A stretch of 26,417 bases of DNA. Source: a virus. The stretch is taken from IMG/VR virus record IMGVR_UViG_3300034957_000026, positions 1-26,417 of that record. One strand, given 5' to 3'. The notes below the pieces were generated by a model. The model searched no databases. It was not told the DNA's origin and saw only the letters and a list, made by a program, of their open reading frames with translations. Of the stretch, positions 18,115-26,123 are shown piece after piece. Position numbers and translations under genes: made by a program. Position 1 is the first letter of the stretch, and every line of letters begins with the position of its first letter.

Positions 18115-21018
18115 TCACCCGCCCGGACGGGTGATCACGCGGATGCGGTGCGTCCGCTGGAGCTGGTCGAAGGTCCGCACCAGCCAGTCCTCCAGCTCGC
18201 GCTGCGATCCGATGGGCGCCTGGAACAGAAGCGTGAGGTTCTGGATGGTCACTCCGCCGCCGGACTGCCCCGGCGGCAGGATCCGCTCCGGCCGCCCTGT
18301 GCCGTTGTAGGCCATCGTCGCCCCCGGCATCAGCCAGCCTCCCTGGTCGTACCAGTGGGGGCTGCGGTGCTGCCAGGTGGACCACGCCCGCGACGGGGTG
18401 CCGTACACCGAGTGGATGTAGCTGGCCATCCAGCGGACCTGGGTGGCGGGGTTGGTCCGCCAGTCCGCACCCGCGCTCGCCATCTTCCCGGCCGGGAGCG
18501 CCTGGGGGATGCCGTACGCGCCGGAGGACTTGTTCAGCGCATTCCAGCGCCATCCCGACTCACCCATGCCCAGGGAGCGCCACGCGGGCCACTGGGCGGA
18601 CGTCCAGCCGTAGATGTGCGCGCCCAGGAGGTTCTGTGCGTAGCGCATGGCGGCGGCGGCACTGGCCCCCACCTTGCCCCCGAGGCCGATGAACGAGGGC
18701 CCGGCCTGTGCAGCCAGCATCTCCTTGAACGCCTTGATCAGGGTCCAGACGTTCGCCTTCATGAAGTTGGCGAAGGCGGAGTTGGTGCCGGAGTTGATCT
18801 GCCGTCCGCTCGGGGCCGAGGTCCGCACCCCGACGGCTCCGCCCGAGGCGAAGCGGCCCATGCCGCCGGACAGGACGGCCTGCCGCAGGGCGATCACGGC
18901 GCCGTGGCCTCCGGCGGCCCGGACCTCCTTGGCGGTCCACATGTGCTCGTTCTTGGACGCCATGACCGGGACGCTGTCGGAGGTCTCCGTACCCGGCCCG
19001 TAGATGGGGCCGCCCGTGGCGCGGGCGATGCCCCCGATGTTGACCAGTCCGGCGTTCTTGCCGGTGGCGATCTTCATTCCGACGGCGATCGTGGGGTGCC
19101 GGTCCTTGATGCCTCCGAGCGCCTTGTTGACGTCGTCGCGGAACTTGTTGAACGCCCTGACCGCGCTCTTCAGGTGCCCGCCGACGCCAGGCACCCAGCC
19201 GAAGAGCTTGGCGGCACCCTTGATGATCATCCCGAAGGAGTCCAGTACCGCCAGGGCCATCCGGCGGACGAAGCCCATGATCGCGTCTCGCATGGACCGG
19301 CCTGCGTTGGGGATCACGACCGTGAAGAAGTGGACCAGCGGGTCGATCGAGTTCCGCTTGATCACCCCCCAGGCGGAGACGAAGAAGTTCTTGACCGAGT
19401 CCCAGTGCTTGATGATCCACACCACGGCGAGGCCGATCGGCCCGGTCAGCGCACCGAGGATCCAGGGCCAGTTGCGGGCCACCCAGTCCCGTGTCACCTG
19501 GAAGGCGTGCGGGATCGTCTGGGTGAAGAAGTTGACGAAGTCGTGAGCGAACCAGTGGCCGATGGCCTTGCCGACCATCAGCACCCCACCGAAGGCCGCC
19601 TGGACGATCCGCCGGAAGGTGGCGCTCTTGTTGTACGCGATGACGAGTGCGACACCGAGCGCGATGATCGCCGTGATGACGAGGCCGATCGGGCTCGCGG
19701 TGAAGGCCAGGGACAGCAGGCGCCAGGCCAGCGCCGCGATACGGGTGGCCGCCGACCAGGCGAGGATGGCGATGCGTGCGGCCCGCATGGCGACCGTCAT
19801 GGCGATGGTGGACAGGCCGCCCGCCCGGACCACGGCCGTGTGGACGGTCTGGACGGCCGTGTTGATGGCCGTGGCGATAGCCCAGGCCTTCATGGCGACG
19901 TTGACGGCGAGGATCGTCGGCACCAGGACCCTCAGCACCGGCATGGGGATCGAGTCCAGCAGCCGGGCCATGGCTTCGGCGATCCTCAGGCTGAGCCCGG
20001 CGAACGGACCGGCCGCGACTGTCAGCTTCCCGAAGACGGAGATCAGCTGACCCAGGGCCGTGAACAGCTTGGGGATCTCTTCTCTCATCCGGCTCAGGAA
20101 GTCCTGGAAGGACTTGCTCTTGCCGAGCCCGGCCGACCAGTCGGCGAACTTCTTGGTCATCTGTTCCAGGCCGCCGGTGACCCCCTTGGAGGCAGGCATG
20201 AACGCGTTCAGCAGCCCGATGACCCCGGCCAGCACGTTGGTCGCGATGCGCAGGAACGAGCCCAGGGCGCCGGAGCCGTTCTTGGTGACGTTGCGGCCGA
20301 ACTCCTTGAAGATCCGCCCGGCGCTGCTCTCCCCCAGCGTGTCCAGGAAGAATGTGATCTCCCCGGCCACGCTCTGCACCATGGGGGTCAGCCGGGGCAG
20401 CAGGCCCTGGAGGAACTGGATGCCCTTGGTGAAGATCGGCATGGTGTTGGCGGCCAGGGTGTCGGACCACTTCTTGCCCGCGTCCTTCAGCTTCTCCAGC
20501 GCGAGGGCTGTCTCCTTGGTGGCCGGGGGCATGGCGTCCAGCTTCTCCTTGTAGAGAGCCTGGGACTTGGCTGCACCCTTGGTGGCGGTCTGGGCGGAGG
20601 CCAGCGCACGGTTGTACTCCTGTGCTTGTGCCTTGGCCTGGGCGGACATCTTGGACGTGATCTGGACCTGCTGGCCGTACTTGAAGCCGCCCTCCTTGGC
20701 GAGCTTCTGGGCGGCGGCCACAGCGAGCTGAGCCTTGGACTGCTGGTCGTCGGCGGTGGACTTCTGCTGGGTGGCCTTGGTGATGGCCTGGAACTGGGGG
20801 ACGACCGCCGCACCGAAGGCCGTCGCCGCACCGCCCGCCGTGGCGAACGCCCCGGCCAGCCCGAGCGTGGCCGTGGTGATGGGCGCGATGGCTCCGCCGA
20901 GAGCGCCCAGAGCTCCGAGCGAACCGATCGCTCCCAGGGCCTTGATGGCCTTCTCAGCGGGCTTGGTGTCGGCGTCGATCCGGACGAAGCCCCGGCCGAC
21001 CAGGGTTCCCAGGCCCAT
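18115..21018 (-). CDS. Tape measure protein with C-terminal lytic transglycosylase-like domain
   Basis: The product has 967 residues. An N-terminal helical, coiled-coil region (Gln/Lys/Ala-rich, about 60-180) is followed by several long hydrophobic segments (about 360-510, VLVPTILAVNVAMKAWAIA; SPIGLVITAIIALGVALVIA). It ends in a domain with GESGWRWNALNKSSGAYGIPQ, in which the Glu near residue 820 is the expected catalytic acid of an SLT-type transglycosylase, then ATQVRWMASYIHSVYGTP. Tape measures set tail length and enter the cell envelope during DNA ejection; the enzymatic domain would open peptidoglycan locally. The length suggests a tail of about 140-150 nm by the usual rule of 0.15 nm per residue. 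It follows the frameshifted chaperone genes, as expected. Confidence 0.9.
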   Translation of the reverse strand: MGLGTLVGRGFVRIDADTKPAEKAIKALGAIGSLGALGALGGAIAPITTATLGLAGAFATAGGAATAFGAAVVPQFQAITKATQQKSTADDQQSKAQLAVAAAQKLAKEGGFKYGQQVQITSKMSAQAKAQAQEYNRALASAQTATKGAAKSQALYKEKLDAMPPATKETALALEKLKDAGKKWSDTLAANTMPIFTKGIQFLQGLLPRLTPMVQSVAGEITFFLDTLGESSAGRIFKEFGRNVTKNGSGALGSFLRIATNVLAGVIGLLNAFMPASKGVTGGLEQMTKKFADWSAGLGKSKSFQDFLSRMREEIPKLFTALGQLISVFGKLTVAAGPFAGLSLRIAEAMARLLDSIPMPVLRVLVPTILAVNVAMKAWAIATAINTAVQTVHTAVVRAGGLSTIAMTVAMRAARIAILAWSAATRIAALAWRLLSLAFTASPIGLVITAIIALGVALVIAYNKSATFRRIVQAAFGGVLMVGKAIGHWFAHDFVNFFTQTIPHAFQVTRDWVARNWPWILGALTGPIGLAVVWIIKHWDSVKNFFVSAWGVIKRNSIDPLVHFFTVVIPNAGRSMRDAIMGFVRRMALAVLDSFGMIIKGAAKLFGWVPGVGGHLKSAVRAFNKFRDDVNKALGGIKDRHPTIAVGMKIATGKNAGLVNIGGIARATGGPIYGPGTETSDSVPVMASKNEHMWTAKEVRAAGGHGAVIALRQAVLSGGMGRFASGGAVGVRTSAPSGRQINSGTNSAFANFMKANVWTLIKAFKEMLAAQAGPSFIGLGGKVGASAAAAMRYAQNLLGAHIYGWTSAQWPAWRSLGMGESGWRWNALNKSSGAYGIPQALPAGKMASAGADWRTNPATQVRWMASYIHSVYGTPSRAWSTWQHRSPHWYDQGGWLMPGATMAYNGTGRPERILPPGQSGGGVTIQNLTLLFQAPIGSQRELEDWLVRTFDQLQRTHRIRVITRPGG

Positions 21019-21024
21019 GTCCGG

Positions 21025-21689
21025 TCACTCCATTCCCATAGCGGCCAGCTGCTGCTGGCTCTCCGTCTCGTCGTCCGTCCACCAGTCCGGGATCTTCAGC
21101 CCGTCCTCGGTGACCCGGGGTTTGTCGTCCCGCACGATGCTCAGCGGGGTACGCCACTGCGCGACCCCCAGGTCCAGGTCCGTCTGCTTCAGCGTCTCCG
21201 GGGCGATCTCCCCGACCTCGTTCCGTGGAAGGTGCTGGAGGTACGCGGCGTAGACGACGTTCAGAAACTGGTCGAAGGGGAGTCCAAGGAGATCGACACC
21301 ACGTCCGGTGTGCTCTCCGTCGAGCTGGTGCCAGATTCCAGGCTGACTTGCCCATCCGAGGAGTCGGAGGGCAGCTCGGTAGGGCGCAGCCCGTACTCCT
21401 CGAACAGCCAGGTGATGATCTCCTCCACCTGGTCGATGGCAATGGGCTCCTCCGGGTCGTCCATCCGGCGCCGGAACACCTCCAGGCTGGCAGGCATGAG
21501 TACCAGCTCCAGCACGCTATTGAACGCCCTGAGCTGTTCGACCACGGAAGAGGCCGTGCTCAGGCCGGAGAAGGTCGCGGCGAAGTCGATGAGTGTCTGG
21601 GCGGGGATGGGCGACTTGGCCGTGAAGACGTCGTCGTCGACCTGGAATTCGATCTTCTTACGTTCCCGGGTGAAATCTCGCATGGTCAT
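21025..21689 (-). CDS. Tail assembly chaperone G-T fusion by predicted -1 frameshift
   Basis: The G frame runs from 21689 to 21261. In the -1 frame relative to G, an open stretch covers the end of G and continues to a TGA at 21025-21027, 7 bp before the tape measure start. Its sequence, with GIWHQLDGEHTGRGVDLLG, FDQFLNVVYAAYLQHLP and KIPDWWTDDET, is protein-like, unlike the Arg-rich third frame, and has no start site of its own. This G/T arrangement is universal in siphoviruses. The slip site is not obvious. The overlap begins near codons for EEYGLRP; candidate single-codon slips are CGC-CCT (21387-21392) and TCC-CCT (21270-21275). The span given is the whole fusion. Confidence 0.75.
21261..21689 (-). 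CDS. Tail assembly chaperone G, 142 aa
   Basis: The start is taken as the ATG at 21689; ATG 21683 and TTG 21692 are alternatives, and none has a strong ribosome-binding site. The folded part, up to about residue 105, is acidic and helical (VDDDVFTAKSPIPAQTLIDF, VLMPASLEVFRRRMDDPE, VEEIITWLFEEYG). The last 35 residues are Ser/Thr-rich and disordered (SDSSDGQVSLESGTSSTEST) because this stretch is constrained by the overlapping T frame. G and G-T bind the tape measure and guide tail-tube polymerisation. Confidence 0.85.
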   Translation of the reverse strand: MTMRDFTRERKKIEFQVDDDVFTAKSPIPAQTLIDFAATFSGLSTASSVVEQLRAFNSVLELVLMPASLEVFRRRMDDPEEPIAIDQVEEIITWLFEEYGLRPTELPSDSSDGQVSLESGTSSTESTPDVVSISLDSPSTSF

Positions 21690-21722
21690 CAAGGTACTGC
21701 CCGGGAGCGCAAGATCTCCCCG

Positions 21723-22100
21723 CTAGCGTGCCGCGGCCCGCAGGGCCTTCGCCAGGAAGTTGTTGGGGTGCCGGTTGCCGGGGTGCCAGACGAACTTGGT
21801 GAAGACGATGCCCTGCCTGCCCTTGAACCGGAGGCGCTTGCGCGGGGGGTTGGGCCGGATGGCGTGCGGCTGGGTCTTGCGGACCACGTAGAGCGTGGCC
21901 GGGTGGGAGCACTCGACCCGGACGTGCCCGCTCTCCAGGTTCACGGAGATCTTCCGCTTCATGCTGCCGGGGGCGTACTGCCGGGCGAGCTTGCCGACGT
22001 TGCGGCCCCGGCGTTCCAGGTCCCGGCTGACCGGGCCGCCCCGGCCGTTGAGCATACGGTTCACGGCTGCATCGTCGATCCGGATCTTCGCTGTGGCCAT
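21723..22100 (-). CDS. HK97 gp10-like / tail-completion protein, 125 aa
   Basis: The ATG at 22100 overlaps the upstream stop (TGATG region). A GTG at 22103 is an alternative. The product is very basic: it starts MATAKIRIDDAAVNRMLNG, continues RRGRNVGKLARQYAPGSMKRK with a strand HVRVECSHPATLYVV, and ends HPNNFLAKALRAAAR. The size, the basic N-terminal helix, a central APGSMK beta-strand start and the position between the connectors and the tail chaperones fit the gp10-like neck/tail-completion family. Its likely role is joining the head connector to the tail tube. Confidence 0.65.
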   Translation of the reverse strand: MATAKIRIDDAAVNRMLNGRGGPVSRDLERRGRNVGKLARQYAPGSMKRKISVNLESGHVRVECSHPATLYVVRKTQPHAIRPNPPRKRLRFKGRQGIVFTKFVWHPGNRHPNNFLAKALRAAAR

Positions 22101-22600
22101 CACGCACGCTCCAGTGAGACGAGCACCTGGAGATTGAAACCGACGCAGGCGCCCTCGGGCCCGGCCGACTCGGCCGGGGAGATCATGTAGTCGCTGATGA
22201 GGTCGCTCTGCTTCAGGGAGCAGAGGATGGCAGAGACGGCGTCCATCGTCTCGGCCATGTCCTGGAGCAGCAGTGCAGCGGAGGCGTTCAGGTCGGCCGC
22301 CGTGGGGGCGAGATCCTGCCCGGCCGGTTGCGGCGCGCAGCGCAGCACGGTGACGGTGAACTGGCCGACCTCATAAGGGGGCTGGCAGATGACGCCGATG
22401 GTGCTCTCGGCCTCGGCCGGGAACTCCTCGGACAGGTAGATGCGGGGCGTGGTGACGGCGAGCAGGCCGTCGCAGCACTCGTCCCAAGCGAGCTCCCCGG
22501 GCACCTGTCCGACGCGCTCCGCCGGGACGGACAAGCCGTCGTCGACCGCCTGCACCAGGTAGCCGCCCACGGTGTACCAGCGTGCGGAGCCACTGATCAT
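22100..22600 (-). CDS. Tail terminator-like protein, 166 aa
   Basis: The ATG at 22600 overlaps the upstream gene's stop (ATGA) and has GGAGGACCAACAC before it. The product contains LAWDECCDGLLAVTTPRIYLS, QPPYEVGQFTVTVLRCAP and a long helix LNASAALLLQDMAETMDAVSAILCSL, then a C-terminal VGFNLQVLVSLERA strand pair. The order of strand, helix and strand and the position fit the tail-terminator or neck family. It carries several Cys (CC pair, RCAP, ILCSL, GACVG), which is unusual. The assignment is by context and is tentative. Confidence 0.65.
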   Translation of the reverse strand: MISGSARWYTVGGYLVQAVDDGLSVPAERVGQVPGELAWDECCDGLLAVTTPRIYLSEEFPAEAESTIGVICQPPYEVGQFTVTVLRCAPQPAGQDLAPTAADLNASAALLLQDMAETMDAVSAILCSLKQSDLISDYMISPAESAGPEGACVGFNLQVLVSLERA

Positions 22601-23388
22601 GTGTTGGTCCTCCGGACGCTCGGGTGGTCCACGTTGTACACCCGGGCCCGCTGGGTGAGCTTGTGGGGGTTCTCGGAGACCAGGAACATGTCCACGAGGT
22701 ACAGGCCGGTCCGGCCGTCGCGCAGGAGCTCCCCGAAGTCGGGGATCGAGATGTTGACGCCCTGCCGGGCCAGGTTGGTCACTCCCGGGGGCAGGCGGCA
22801 GTCGGTCCCGGTGGCCGCCTTGATCAACTCACAGGCGAGCTCGCCGACAGCGAACCGGGCGGCCTGGGGGACGTCCTCGCCGTAGTTGGCGGTGACGGAC
22901 CAGGTGCCCACCTGCGTGTCGTCCTTGTTCAGGTTGTTGCAGTAGGGCCAGGTCTGCCCGTCCGTGCGCACCAGGAGGCGGTTGTTGTCGACCCGGTAAG
23001 CGCCCGTGACGAGCGGCGTGCCGTCGACCTTGACCTGAACGATGGAGCTGACCGGGCTCGGCAGCACGGTCTCGCTGACCGAGGAGCACGAGCAGTCGCT
23101 CCCGCACGAGCCGCACCCGACCGGGAACCAGTAGCGGTAGCTGCTGTCGGTCCAGGTGCCGAGCGGGGGCCGGTCCCACAGACTCCAGCCCCACGGCCAT
23201 GTGTCGTAGCAGTCCCGGCGGCATGGCCGCAGCGTCACCTGGCAGGTGCCGTACCGGCGCCCGGACAGCGCCCACAGCACGCGCGTCGCCGCGTTGAGCG
23301 CGTAGCCGGTGAGCGCCGGGGAGACGGCCGAGATGTCGCAGGTCCAGTACGGGGTCCAGTCGGAGCAGGGACCGGTGTCCAGGCTCAT
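22597..23388 (-). CDS. Head-to-tail adaptor-like protein, Cys-rich, 263 aa
   Basis: The start is set at the ATG at 23388 because AGGAG lies 6 nt upstream; the ATG at 23394 would abut that site. The N-terminus has helix SPALTGYALNAATRVLWALSGRRYG, a typical adaptor start, then a Trp-rich region and a remarkable CGSCGSDCSCSS cluster (residues about 95-106). A beta region follows (VSSIVQVKVDGTPLV, YRVDNNRLL, GTWSVTANYGEDVPQAARFAV), then a C-terminal loop and helix. Adaptors dock the tail onto the portal. It is the first gene after the regulatory gap at 23395. Confidence 0.75.
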   Translation of the reverse strand: MSLDTGPCSDWTPYWTCDISAVSPALTGYALNAATRVLWALSGRRYGTCQVTLRPCRRDCYDTWPWGWSLWDRPPLGTWTDSSYRYWFPVGCGSCGSDCSCSSVSETVLPSPVSSIVQVKVDGTPLVTGAYRVDNNRLLVRTDGQTWPYCNNLNKDDTQVGTWSVTANYGEDVPQAARFAVGELACELIKAATGTDCRLPPGVTNLARQGVNISIPDFGELLRDGRTGLYLVDMFLVSENPHKLTQRARVYNVDHPSVRRTNT

Positions 23389-23406
23389 GGTCATCTCCTG
23401 CGGTTA

Positions 23407-23436
23407 GGTATACGGCTCAGTCTCCTACGCCGTCAT
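23407..23436 (-). promoter_or_regulatory. Promoter candidate for connector-to-lysis genes
   Basis: On the - strand ATGACG (23436-23431) and TATACC (23412-23407) are 18 nt apart, four of six matches each to the consensus. Transcription would start near 23400, giving a short leader before the AGGAG of the adaptor gene. The -35 box overlaps one of two TACGCCGT repeats, which could be operator half-sites. Confidence 0.35.
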
Positions 23437-23525
23437 ACGCCGTATCATCGCACCCTGCCTGACCAGCCACTATCCCGAGGAGAACGAGCTGGTACGACCT
23501 ATGAGGGGCTCCTCTGTTCGCTCCT

Positions 23526-23550
23526 CAGAAAGGAACCTCGGGAGTTCCCT
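23526..23550 (-). terminator. Terminator after the SGNH hydrolase gene
   Basis: Read on the - strand, GGAAC (23548-23544) pairs with GTTCC (23536-23532) around a 7-nt loop, followed by TTTCT. The stem is short, so termination may be partial and allow read-through into the connector genes. Confidence 0.5.
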
Positions 23551-23621
23551 ACTCTACGTGTCAGTAATTTAGCTAATTCTTACTCAGGGCTACCGTATGG
23601 GTATACGGACGGCTGTATGCG

Positions 23622-25385
23622 TCAGTTGGTGGGGTTGATGTTGACCTGGAAGCCGATGTACGGGGCGTTCGCCGTTGCGACGCCACCGGACGGCCACGAC
23701 GTTGGCATGGCGCTCGTACTCTGGCCCGTCAGCTTGTAGCCGTTCGGGTGCGTGGCGAGCGTCATGGCTCCGAGAGCTCCGGTCGTCGTTGTGTTCGGCA
23801 TGATTCCGTTCGGGCCCTGGATTGAACGCAGGACGACCGGGGTGCCAATGGTGACGATCAACAGGCTGAGCCAGTACAGGCCCGGGTCCATGACCGTCTG
23901 GAAGGAGCCGTTGCCGCTCGTCGGCGAGAAGACTGCACCCGCGGCAGTGCCCGTGGACAAGGCCCCACTCGCAGCCGTCGGCTCGCTGACGATCTCTCCC
24001 GGATAACCGGACCAGGCAACGTCGTCGTAGATCCCCCAGCGGATGGACCCTGCTGCGGCGACGGTCGTGGCCAGTTCGATAGCCAGCCGGTTCCAGAACT
24101 CCCGGGCCTCGCTCACCTGGACCGGGATCGCCCAGAGATCGCCTGCAACGATCGTCGCCGCGCTCGTCGCGGACGGCGGGGGCACATAGTCGGCGGTGTA
24201 CCACAGGGCCGACCGCCTCGGCCGCCGGATGGCCGCGGTACGAGGAGCGGGGACGTTCAGGTTCCGGGTCTGGCTGGTGCTGGTCGTGGTCAGGTTCCGG
24301 CGCGCGCTCTGGATCGCGTCCACCACGGCCGCCGCACCGTACTCGTTCGGGTGCAGGCCGTCGCTGGAGTAGAAGCTCGCCTGCTTGTTGATGATCGAGT
24401 CCACGTCGGCCAGCTGCACCATGCCGTCGAACTCGGCGATCACCGAGGCCAGGTTGCTGTTCAGGTCCAGGCAGTCCTGGTCCCGGCTGGCCTCGGTACC
24501 GCTCCAGCTCGCGTAGTTGCTGGTGTAGCCGCTGGCCGTCAGCCGGGCCGTGTTGCAGCAGATGATGGGCGGCGGGTCCTTGGCTTCCAGGCCCCAGTAG
24601 TCGAGCATCACGGCGCCGCCCGCGTCCAGGGTGTTGACCGTGCCGGTGATGGTCTGCCCGGCGTTGGCGGCGGTCAAGCCGGTGAAGCGCTTGGTGACCG
24701 GGCAGTGGCTGACGGCCGAGCTCGGCAGGATGTCGCTCGTGCTGGTGGTGCCGGAAACGCCGGTCGTCCCGCCCCAGGTGACCACTCCGCCGGACACACC
24801 GCCCGCACCGACGAAGGTGACGGCCACGGTCTCGCCGTTGTAGTCGCTCGGGAGGGTGAGGGTGAAGTTGGCGTTCGTCGTGCTCGTGCACCAGTGGGCC
24901 GTGTCATTGCTGGTGTAGCCGGTCGCGGCGACGGAGCCGAACCCGGCGCCGTAGCTGGTCCGGGTGCCGACCTGGAAGTCGTTCTCGTAGATCACGCCCA
25001 TGCGCCACCGGCTGATACAGGTGCGCATCGCATGGGAGAAGGCGGTCTTGACCTGCGTCGTGTTGCCGACCAGGCCAAGGTCGTTGATGCCCCAGCAGAA
25101 CAGCGCCGCTCCCCCGTCGGCCACGTACGGACCGCCGCGCTGCGGCTTCTTGGACCCGTTGTAGAAGCGGCGGAAGCCGCCCGTGCTCGCGCCCTCGATC
25201 GTGGCCCGGCTGCCGTTCACAGCCCAGTTGCGGCGGTTGAAGGGCTCGATGTCCATGGCGGCGAAGAAGAGGGCGTCGGCCCGGCCGTTCTGGGTGTAGG
25301 TGCCGAAGGCGTACTGCATCCAGCTGTGGCCGAAGACGTTCCAGAAGTCGGACGTCTGGGCCAGGGGCTTGGGGGTGATGGGCAT
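23622..25385 (-). CDS. SGNH/GDSL-hydrolase tail protein, 587 aa
   Basis: The product has 587 residues. The SGNH signature is visible: GHSW with the nucleophile S21, NGSR at 57-60, WGIND with N101 and D102, and DGLHP with D342 and H345. The family hydrolyses esters, often acetyl groups on cell-surface polysaccharides. A beta-rich insertion (about 150-250, TLPSDYNGETVAVTFVGAGG) may be a carbohydrate-binding module. The last 180 residues are a jelly-roll-like region with PTSGNGSFQTVMDPGLYWLS, typical of fibre or decoration proteins. It is therefore a likely adsorption protein that trims or binds host wall glycans. The ATG overlaps the upstream stop (ATGA). Confidence 0.8.
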   Translation of the reverse strand: MPITPKPLAQTSDFWNVFGHSWMQYAFGTYTQNGRADALFFAAMDIEPFNRRNWAVNGSRATIEGASTGGFRRFYNGSKKPQRGGPYVADGGAALFCWGINDLGLVGNTTQVKTAFSHAMRTCISRWRMGVIYENDFQVGTRTSYGAGFGSVAATGYTSNDTAHWCTSTTNANFTLTLPSDYNGETVAVTFVGAGGVSGGVVTWGGTTGVSGTTSTSDILPSSAVSHCPVTKRFTGLTAANAGQTITGTVNTLDAGGAVMLDYWGLEAKDPPPIICCNTARLTASGYTSNYASWSGTEASRDQDCLDLNSNLASVIAEFDGMVQLADVDSIINKQASFYSSDGLHPNEYGAAAVVDAIQSARRNLTTTSTSQTRNLNVPAPRTAAIRRPRRSALWYTADYVPPPSATSAATIVAGDLWAIPVQVSEAREFWNRLAIELATTVAAAGSIRWGIYDDVAWSGYPGEIVSEPTAASGALSTGTAAGAVFSPTSGNGSFQTVMDPGLYWLSLLIVTIGTPVVLRSIQGPNGIMPNTTTTGALGAMTLATHPNGYKLTGQSTSAMPTSWPSGGVATANAPYIGFQVNINPTN

Positions 25386-25783
25386 CAGGACTCATTCCCC
25401 GGGGTGAACTCGACGGTCCCGGTTCCGGACGTGGCCGCGACCACCGAGACCGGCATCTGGCACAGCCCGTACGGCACCTCGAACCGGTCGCCGGGATCCA
25501 GGTACCACTTGGCGTTGGTTCCGGCGGAGACGGGGAGCGTGGTGTCGAACCGGAGGTAGATCTTGCACGTGCTGTTGTTGTAGATCAGCATCGCCACCCG
25601 GCTCTCGTTGGCAGCGATCGGGGTGGCCCCGGTGGTGACTGCGGTCCAGCTCGGGGTGCCTCCGGTGTCGATCGTGTCGGCGCACACCTGCCGGATGATC
25701 TGCTGGTAGTCGCCGTTGCCGACCTGGTGGGCGTCGATGCTCGCTCCGGCGCCGGGGGTGATCGGCACTGAGGCATTGGCCAT
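25385..25783 (-). CDS. Fibre-associated protein, 132 aa
   Basis: The ATG has CTGAGGAGCAGACC upstream. The product is beta-rich with little charge (SVPITPGAGASIDAHQVGNG, SRVAMLIYNNSTCKIYL, WYLDPGDRFEVPYGLCQMPV, ATSGTGTVEFTPG). Such a jelly-roll or Ig-like pattern with a YNNS loop is common in small tail-fibre or head-decoration proteins of actinophages. Translation is coupled to the SGNH hydrolase by a 3-bp overlap, so the two probably act together. Confidence 0.7.
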   Translation of the reverse strand: MANASVPITPGAGASIDAHQVGNGDYQQIIRQVCADTIDTGGTPSWTAVTTGATPIAANESRVAMLIYNNSTCKIYLRFDTTLPVSAGTNAKWYLDPGDRFEVPYGLCQMPVSVVAATSGTGTVEFTPGNES

Positions 25784-25793
25784 GGTCTGCTCC

Positions 25794-26123
25794 TCAGATG
25801 CTCGGGACCGGGCCGACGGAGACGGCGACGTTGAAAGTGATGTCCACCGAGGCGAAGCGGTTGGTGCCGTTCCCGGCCCAGAACTCCGCCCGGTACCGAC
25901 CGGCCGTGGCGAACTCCGTCCCGGTGAAGGTGTAGGTCACCTTGCCGTCCGTGGGGCTGCTCACGGCAGCGTTGGCCACGGTGGCGGCACCGTCGTGCTC
26001 CTGGTAGCTGAACTTGGCCGTGTAGCCGGTCAGGTTGATCGGGGCGCCGTCGCTGTCCAGGAACTGGTAGGTCAGCGGGGCAGGCTTCTCGCCCATCACG
26101 TATGGGCCGATCGCTACGCTCAT
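25794..26123 (-). CDS. BppU-like Ig-fold protein, 109 aa
   Basis: The ATG has GGGAGGGAAGG upstream and overlaps the preceding gene's stop (ATGA). The sequence APLTYQFLDSDGAPINLTGY, then TAKFSYQEHDGAATVANAAV and TDGKVTYTFTGTEFATAGRY followed by RAEFWA matches the pattern of the N-terminal domain of baseplate upper proteins (BppU-type): a DSDGxPxNLTG turn, then paired strands. Such domains anchor receptor-binding proteins to the virion. It lies directly after a repeat-rich protein and before the two fibre-type genes. Confidence 0.7.
   Translation of the reverse strand: MSVAIGPYVMGEKPAPLTYQFLDSDGAPINLTGYTAKFSYQEHDGAATVANAAVSSPTDGKVTYTFTGTEFATAGRYRAEFWAGNGTNRFASVDITFNVAVSVGPVPSI

Larger units (their letters stand above)
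23395..23621 (-). other. Regulatory gap in the late operon
   Basis: This 227-bp gap is markedly richer in A and T than its surroundings and has no gene with a ribosome-binding site. It holds a hairpin terminator (23526-23550), a promoter candidate (23407-23436), two direct repeats TACGCCGT spaced exactly 10 bp (23426-23433 and 23436-23443), and four copies of CCGTAT or its complement ATACGG (23410, 23440, 23593, 23603). The last two form a small hairpin around GGGT. Confidence 0.6.

Noticed and set aside
20954-21442. 162-codon frame overlapping chaperone G, considered as T
   Set aside because: It is the +1 frame, is Arg-rich, starts at TTG and runs past the tape measure start. The -1 frame has protein-like T sequence and stops just before the tape measure.
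17683-21726. 1347-codon open frame antisense to the tape measure
   Set aside because: Long antisense frames are expected opposite GC-rich third positions. The sequence is low-complexity Gly/Arg/Asp/Val and shows no domain, while the - strand frame has clear tape-measure features.
23488-23572. Small + strand gene starting at ATG 23501
   Set aside because: It would encode only about 23 residues, its GAGGAG is too far from the ATG, and it lies in the - strand regulatory gap.
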